DNA of 11,297 nucleotides. Origin: Alphaproteobacteria bacterium. GTDB lineage: Bacteria > Pseudomonadota > Alphaproteobacteria > RUG11792. The stretch spans positions 1 to 11,297 of the forward strand of contig BNWD01000024.1 of assembly GCA_025998575.1 (NCBI GenBank). The letters are read 5' to 3'. Positions within the stretch are counted from its first letter, which is position 1. Each line of letters begins with the position of its first letter. The notes beneath the pieces are model-generated. The model was not told where the DNA came from and did not search any database. It saw only the letters and a list, made by a program, of their open reading frames with translations. The translations under genes and the position numbers were made by a program. Shown piece after piece: positions 7,679 to 11,297 of this stretch.

Positions 7679-8353
7679 ATGAGGCTTTTGTTTCACTATC
7701 CTTTATGTGGATTTTCTAGGATTATTCGTTTTATTTTGGCTGAAAAGCGCCTGGATTTTGAGTTGAAATACGAGGCTCCATGGGCGCAATCTGAAGAGCT
7801 TTTTAATATGAATATAATGGGAACGCTGCCGGTTTTTGTTGATATAAGTGGTGCTAGCGTATTTGGAACTTCGGCGATTAGGGAGTATTTGGAGGAGGTT
7901 TATCCGGAAATAAATCTTATCGGGAGCGATTTTGCTGAGCGAATGGAGGCTCGGAAACTGGCCGATTGCTTCGATTTTATTTTCTATAATGATGTGTACA
8001 GGCCTATAATTTTCGAGAAAATTACGAAGAGATTCACCAAAAATATAGACAGAACGCCAGATCCAGCGGCTATCAGGGCTACGATTCCAAAGCTTTCGCT
8101 TCATCTTGAATATATGACTTGGCTGATCGATAGGCGGAATTGGCTCGCTGGCAAGAATTTTTCAATTGCGGATATATATGCGGCGGCGTTCATTTCTGTT
8201 TTGGATTACCTTGGCGTCATTTCTTGGAATAAATATGAGGCGGTCAAAATGTGGTATGCTAAAATAAAATCAAGGCCTTCTTTTCGCAATATTCTCTTGG
8301 ATAATTTGCCTCAAATTCCTCCATCAGAGCAATATTCGAACTTGGATTTTTAG
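7679..8353 (+). CDS. Glutathione S-transferase family protein
   Basis: A 224-residue cytosolic-type GST fold protein. The N-terminal thioredoxin-like domain (1-77) has PLCGFSRIIRFILAEK, placing Cys10 and Ser13 where bacterial GSTs carry the glutathione-activating Ser or Cys. It also has the cis-proline motif GTLPVF (Pro51) and FGTSAIREYLE, which corresponds to the glutathione-contacting E/S-S-x-x-I segment with Thr64 in place of the acidic residue. The all-helical C-terminal domain has WLAGKNFSIADIYAAAF (155-171), including the S-x-x-D capping box. It could conjugate or reduce glutathione adducts, or act like the stringent starvation protein SspA; the substrate cannot be told. The ATG lies 9 bases after the frr stop with little ribosome-site signal, implying coupling. 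Confidence 0.85.
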   Translation: MRLLFHYPLCGFSRIIRFILAEKRLDFELKYEAPWAQSEELFNMNIMGTLPVFVDISGASVFGTSAIREYLEEVYPEINLIGSDFAERMEARKLADCFDFIFYNDVYRPIIFEKITKRFTKNIDRTPDPAAIRATIPKLSLHLEYMTWLIDRRNWLAGKNFSIADIYAAAFISVLDYLGVISWNKYEAVKMWYAKIKSRPSFRNILLDNLPQIPPSEQYSNLDF

Positions 8354-8364
8354 GAGCGAGCGTT

Positions 8365-8604
8365 ATGTTTAATTTGGTTTTGATTTCAGATGAAGAGAAA
8401 ATTTTTGATGGAAAAGCCTCGGAAGTCAATGTTTTGACTGAGGAAGGACCTGTCACTATTTTGTCACAGCATGAGCCTTATATGACGAAGATCGAGAAAC
8501 GCGTTAGTATAAAAAAAGAAAATGAAAATATAGAAGAATTTGATATAGTCGATGGCTTTTTATATACAAATGGTGAGTTATGCTATATTGTTGTCGATCG
8601 GTAA
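8365..8604 (+). CDS. atpC: F1 ATP synthase epsilon-like, beta domain only
   Basis: A 79-residue protein matching the N-terminal beta-sandwich of the F1 epsilon subunit: FNLVLISDEEKIFDGKASEV, then TEEGPVTILSQHEPYMTKIE, then a glycine-containing segment FDIVDGFLYTNGELCYIVVD. In F1 this domain sits on the gamma stalk at the c-ring; the C-terminal helical hairpin that brakes ATP hydrolysis is entirely missing (a full subunit is about 110-140 residues). AGGAG at 8352-8356, overlapping the upstream TAG, is 8 bases from the ATG, so translation looks well supported. No other ATP synthase gene is nearby, although atpC normally closes the atpHAGDC unit. It could be the true epsilon in a dispersed operon or a divergent extra copy. 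Confidence 0.7.
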   Translation: MFNLVLISDEEKIFDGKASEVNVLTEEGPVTILSQHEPYMTKIEKRVSIKKENENIEEFDIVDGFLYTNGELCYIVVDR

Positions 8605-8615
8605 GCTGATTTTAG

Positions 8616-8643
8616 TTGACTAAATAAGTTCAAATGATATAAT
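8616..8643 (+). promoter_or_regulatory. Strong sigma70-type promoter for the tRNA
   Basis: TTGACT (8616-8621) is followed after 16 bases by a perfect TATAAT (8638-8643). Transcription would begin around 8650, only a few bases before the tRNA 5' end at 8655, as is common for bacterial tRNA genes. Confidence 0.8.
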
Positions 8644-8654
8644 ATCAGAAGTAG

Positions 8655-8731
8655 GGGCCTTTAGTTCAGTTGGTCAGAACCCTCCGCTCATAACGGAGTT
8701 GTCGTAGGTTCGAGTCCTACAGGGCCCACCA
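8655..8731 (+). tRNA. tRNA with CAT anticodon, probably tRNA-Ile2
   Basis: A complete cloverleaf is present. The acceptor GGGCCTT (8655-8661) pairs with AGGGCCC (8721-8727), with one G-U pair. The D arm is GTTC/GAAC (8664-8680). The anticodon stem CTCCG/CGGAG has loop CTCATAA (8687-8693, anticodon CAT at 8689-8691). The variable loop is TTGTC. The T arm is GTAGG/CCTAC with loop TTCGAGT. The discriminator is A (8728), and CCA is encoded (8729-8731). A paired G1-C72 end rules against initiator tRNA, which has an unpaired first position. The CTCATAA loop and GGGCC acceptor resemble the isoleucine tRNA whose C34 is converted to lysidine by TilS to read AUA; elongator methionine is the alternative. 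Confidence 0.93.
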
Positions 8732-8787
8732 AGTTTCTTTGGAGAGCTAGCGGTTAGTTTTTTTAAACTGATTAGGCTGTCGTTCCA

Positions 8788-8815
8788 TTGAGATTTTTCG
8801 CAACATAAATAATTT
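8788..8815 (+). promoter_or_regulatory. Candidate xseA promoter
   Basis: TTGAGA (8788-8793) and TAATTT (8810-8815) are separated by 16 bases and lie just ahead of the xseA ribosome binding site, AAGGAG at 8821-8826. The predicted leader would be very short, so transcription may equally read through from the tRNA promoter. Confidence 0.35.
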
Positions 8816-8834
8816 TTTAGAAGGAGTTAATGCC

Positions 8835-10169
8835 ATGTTAGATAATTTTGCTTTAGACAACAGAATCAGAGTTTTGGAAGACGAAACAGTTTTGACGGTT
8901 TCTGAGCTATCTTCCGCAATAAAAATCAATGTAGAACAAAAATTTCTCTCGGTGAAATTGCGAGGCGAGATTTCTGGCGTTAAAACGCACGTTTCAGGCC
9001 ACACGTATCTGTCTTTAAAAGATGAGGATTCCGTTATAAACGCGATCTGCTGGAAAGGAAAAAAACTGCAATTTCCGTTGGAAGACGGTCTGGAAGTCAT
9101 TGTGAAAGGCAGGGTCACGGTTTATCCGGCTCGTTCTCTATATCAATTCATCATCGAAGAGCTCAGTTTGGCTGGCGAGGGCGCGCTCTTGAAATTGCTC
9201 AACGAGAGAAAAAAACTGTTTTCTTCTCTTGGCTATTTCGCCAAAAAACGTCTGCTTCCCAAATATCCAAGAGTTATTGGCATTATAACCTCAAAGACAG
9301 GAGCTGTTCTCCAAGACATGAGGCACAGGCTGGAAGACAGGTATCCGTTTTGTGACGTCTATGTTTGGGCAGTCAATGTCCAGGGCAATTTGGCTGCTGA
9401 GCAAGTCGCAAAAGCCATTCGCGGGTTCAATTTCATGACTGAGAAAAAACCCGATATTTTGATCATAGCACGTGGCGGGGGCAGTATCGAAGATCTGTGG
9501 CCATTCAACGAGGACGTTGTTGTCAAGGCTACATTCGATAGCGAGATTCCGACAATTTCTGCTATCGGTCACGAAACTGACTTCACGCTCATAGACTACG
9601 CCGCCGATTTGAGAGCTCCTACTCCGACCGCTGCGATTGAGCTTTCAACTCCTGTCCTTTCCGAGATTGCTATTCAACTCGAAGAATTCTCTCTCAGAAT
9701 GAAGCAATCGACAATGAGATATCTGAAAGAGCTTTCTCAGCGTCTTCTGATTGCGAAGAAGAGTTTCTCTTCGTCTCAATTTGCCATCATGAATCTTGCG
9801 CAACGCTTTGACGACAAAATCGAGAAATTTTCCGTCGCATTCGATTCATATATGCAAAGGCTTCAGTTAAAGTTGCAATCGAAAAAACTGATCAGTTTGA
9901 AAAGCTATATTCAACTGAAAACTCAACAATACATCTCTAAACAAAGCGTCTTCGACAAAATAGCCGGCAATTTTTCAGCGCGCTATAAAGACAAGCTCGA
10001 AACTCTAAGCAACAGACTTGAACAAGGATCATACAAAAAAATCCTAGAAAAGGGATTCTGCTTTATAACAGGAAAAACAGGAAATTCTGTCAAAACTGTT
10101 TCTGAGTTTGAAGCAGAAAAAGACGTAGGATTAGTTGTGCATTTCCAAGATGGAACAGCCCATGTTTGA
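8835..10169 (+). CDS. xseA: Exodeoxyribonuclease VII large subunit
   Basis: A 444-residue protein of normal family length. With multiple XseB small subunits, XseA degrades single-stranded DNA in both directions in repair. The N-terminal OB fold (about 18-113) has LTVSELSSAIKINVEQKFLS and VKLRGEISGVKTHVSGH and binds DNA. The catalytic domain follows with IGIITSKTGAVLQDM, LIIARGGGSIEDLWPFNE (conserved R213-GGGS) and AIGHETDFTLIDYAADLRAP (GHETD, 245-249). Residues about 270-390 form the long coiled-coil arms that hold the small subunits. The C-terminal tail KGFCFITGKTG ends in FQDGTAHV, as expected. ATG 8835 is chosen because AAGGAG lies 8 bases upstream. The tail converges with a minus-strand small gene, with a four-base gap. 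xseB is not in the window. Confidence 0.97.
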   Translation: MLDNFALDNRIRVLEDETVLTVSELSSAIKINVEQKFLSVKLRGEISGVKTHVSGHTYLSLKDEDSVINAICWKGKKLQFPLEDGLEVIVKGRVTVYPARSLYQFIIEELSLAGEGALLKLLNERKKLFSSLGYFAKKRLLPKYPRVIGIITSKTGAVLQDMRHRLEDRYPFCDVYVWAVNVQGNLAAEQVAKAIRGFNFMTEKKPDILIIARGGGSIEDLWPFNEDVVVKATFDSEIPTISAIGHETDFTLIDYAADLRAPTPTAAIELSTPVLSEIAIQLEEFSLRMKQSTMRYLKELSQRLLIAKKSFSSSQFAIMNLAQRFDDKIEKFSVAFDSYMQRLQLKLQSKKLISLKSYIQLKTQQYISKQSVFDKIAGNFSARYKDKLETLSNRLEQGSYKKILEKGFCFITGKTGNSVKTVSEFEAEKDVGLVVHFQDGTAHV

Positions 10170-10173
10170 TTCG

Positions 10174-10329
10174 CTATGGACTATAATTAGCTGTCCTTTC
10201 ATAAACCATCATAGGTTGATCTGCGCTCTTTTTGATTTCAAATCTCGCATTTTTAAGAATTTTTTCACTAATAGGCGCCCCTAAGTTCGAAAATAAAAAC
10301 ATATAAAGCATTAACAATAATCTCTTCAT
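10174..10329 (-). CDS. Small exported or membrane-anchored peptide, 51 residues
   Basis: ATG 10329 opens 51 codons: MKRLLLMLYMFLFSNLGAP, a typical short signal peptide with Lys-Arg start and hydrophobic core, then a mature part ISEKILKNARFEIKKSADQP and MMVYERTANYSP. An in-frame ATG at 10368 is rejected because GGAGG (10338-10342) lies exactly 8 bases before ATG 10329 and the predicted transcript starts near 10368. A near-consensus promoter lies upstream (10375-10403). The mature part would be about 30 residues, basic, without Cys. No family is recognised. The strong promoter and ribosome site argue that it is expressed despite its size; its 3' end meets xseA tail to tail. Confidence 0.65.
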   Translation of the reverse strand: MKRLLLMLYMFLFSNLGAPISEKILKNARFEIKKSADQPMMVYERTANYSP

Positions 10330-10374
10330 AATAATCGCCTCCATTCCAACACAAAACATAGTGCTCATAAATAT

Positions 10375-10403
10375 ATGCTATCAATAATATTTCGTTTTGT
10401 CAA
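10375..10403 (-). promoter_or_regulatory. Near-consensus promoter for the 51-residue peptide gene
   Basis: Read on the minus strand: a perfect TTGACA (10403-10398), a 17-base spacer, then TAGCAT (10380-10375, four of six matches). It lies between the waaA stop and the peptide start, giving a leader of about 40 bases. Confidence 0.65.
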
Positions 10404-10422
10404 GGATTATTTTAAACAGTTA

Positions 10423-11297
10423 TTATTCATTGATATAAAGCTGTTTCGAGATTTGTTTTATTGCGTCGCTCCACATATCCAAAAGCTTGGTTTCTGGGGC
10501 TTTGCCAATAGGCCTTTTATAATTCTTGATTGAATCTATAGCAAATTCAACTACCTCATTTTCAGTTGTCAGTTTCTTACAATTTTCCTTAAAATACGAA
10601 TAAATTTCATTAAAATTTTCTATATATTGGCCTGTTGCAGTGTTGCAAAAAAACTTCAACGGCTCAATAAAATTGTGCCCTCCAATTCCATCGATCAAGC
10701 TTCCGCAAACAAGAACAGTGTCTATCGTCGCAAAAAATTCGCCAAGACAGCCAATTTTATCCAAAATATAAATATCGCAACTCAATTCAGTATCGGAAAT
10801 TTCTTCAGTATAAAGCTTCACACTAAGCCCATTTTCTTCGCATAATTTCTTAACTTCGTGCCTTCTACCTGGATGCCGAATAGCAATTATTGTCGTAAAA
10901 TTTTCAATAAATTTTCCGATATTTTTATGAATATTTATTATAATTTCTTCTTCTCCTTTATGCGTGCTAACAGCCATCCAAACGTTTTTATTTGCTATTT
11001 TTTTTCTTAAAATTTTAGCTTTATTTTCGTCAACTGGCAGCGGCGAAGATATCACTTTCAAGTTGGGAAGAACGATAGTATTTTTCGCGCCAAACTCACT
11101 AGCAAATCTGGCAAGATTATCAGATGGAGTAAAAACGCTAGTGAAGAATTTGAATGGACATATATTGAAAAATTTCTTAAAAATCTTCATTCTTTTCCTG
11201 GTTTTATTTGAAATCCGCAAATTTAACAAATAAATTGGAGTGTTTTTTTCCTGCAAATAAAATAAAACATTTGGCCAAATTTCAGATTCGACAAAGC
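10423..11297 (-). CDS. waaA: Kdo transferase WaaA, C-terminal two thirds (5' end outside window)
   Basis: WaaA transfers Kdo from CMP-Kdo to lipid IVA at the inner membrane, starting the LPS inner core. The frame is open to the window edge: before the in-frame TTG at 11256 it reads FVESEIWPNVLFYLQEK, the conserved ES-E-x-WPN motif, so the gene starts beyond 11297. The 290 visible residues cover the end of the N-terminal Rossmann lobe (YLLNLRISNKTRKRMK) and the C-terminal GT-B lobe: STHKGEEE, RHPGRRHEV, and LDKIGCLGEFFATIDTV followed by GSLIDGIGGHNFIEP and the late NFNEI segment. The HN-x-EP signature is intact. A full WaaA is about 420 residues. It ends at TAA 10423-10425. Its presence shows that the organism still makes Kdo-bearing LPS. 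Confidence 0.93.
   Translation of the reverse strand, partial: FVESEIWPNVLFYLQEKNTPIYLLNLRISNKTRKRMKIFKKFFNICPFKFFTSVFTPSDNLARFASEFGAKNTIVLPNLKVISSPLPVDENKAKILRKKIANKNVWMAVSTHKGEEEIIINIHKNIGKFIENFTTIIAIRHPGRRHEVKKLCEENGLSVKLYTEEISDTELSCDIYILDKIGCLGEFFATIDTVLVCGSLIDGIGGHNFIEPLKFFCNTATGQYIENFNEIYSYFKENCKKLTTENEVVEFAIDSIKNYKRPIGKAPETKLLDMWSDAIKQISKQLYINE

Noticed and set aside
8655..8731. Initiator methionine tRNA
   Set aside because: The first acceptor base pairs normally (G with C), and the anticodon stem lacks the three consecutive G-C pairs of initiators.

Overview
The window looks like chromosome from a Gram-negative, probably alphaproteobacterial, host-restricted bacterium with a decaying genome. 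Evidence from the sequence: intact genes resemble alphaproteobacterial housekeeping families (RecR, Frr, XseA, Kdo transferase WaaA for lipid A/LPS). They sit in very AT-rich DNA, with more than half of the window lacking an intact gene. Broken reading frames, a dead transposase and single genes cut away from their usual partners are visible. An obligate intracellular lineage such as Holosporales would fit, but that assignment is inference.

Layout. 1-102 is the tail of an unidentified + strand gene. 178-492 is an eroded IS5-like transposase. About 560-1050 is a + strand relic scattered over three frames. 1443-2670 holds a two-gene unit, a shikimate-kinase homologue (aroK-like) and recR, separated by one base. 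2671-5208 is about 2.5 kb with no supportable gene except a short minus-strand relic at 4633-4791. 5209-6927 is a minus-strand locus: promoter, a 50-residue membrane peptide gene, an ATGA-coupled exported-protein gene that becomes frameshifted, a second broken frame, and a factor-independent terminator. 7109-8604 is a tight + strand cluster of frr, a glutathione S-transferase-like gene and a short epsilon-subunit-like gene. A strong sigma70-type promoter then drives a CAT-anticodon tRNA (8655-8731). xseA (8835-10169) follows with its own promoter and ribosome binding site. A small exported-peptide gene with a near-consensus promoter converges on xseA from the minus strand. waaA, cut by the window end, is also on the minus strand.

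Functionally the intact genes cover DNA repair (RecR; exonuclease VII large subunit), ribosome recycling (Frr), a possible F1-ATPase accessory subunit, decoding (tRNA) and LPS inner-core synthesis (WaaA). Several lack usual neighbours: recR without dnaX, frr without pyrH or uppS, aroK without aroB, atpC without atpD. The most notable observations are the shikimate-kinase homologue, which keeps its ATP site but has lost most recognisable shikimate-binding residues; the one-domain orphan epsilon-like protein; the minus-strand small-membrane-protein/exported-protein locus; and the 51-residue exported peptide with excellent expression signals. I see no CRISPR array, rRNA, replication origin or complete mobile element.
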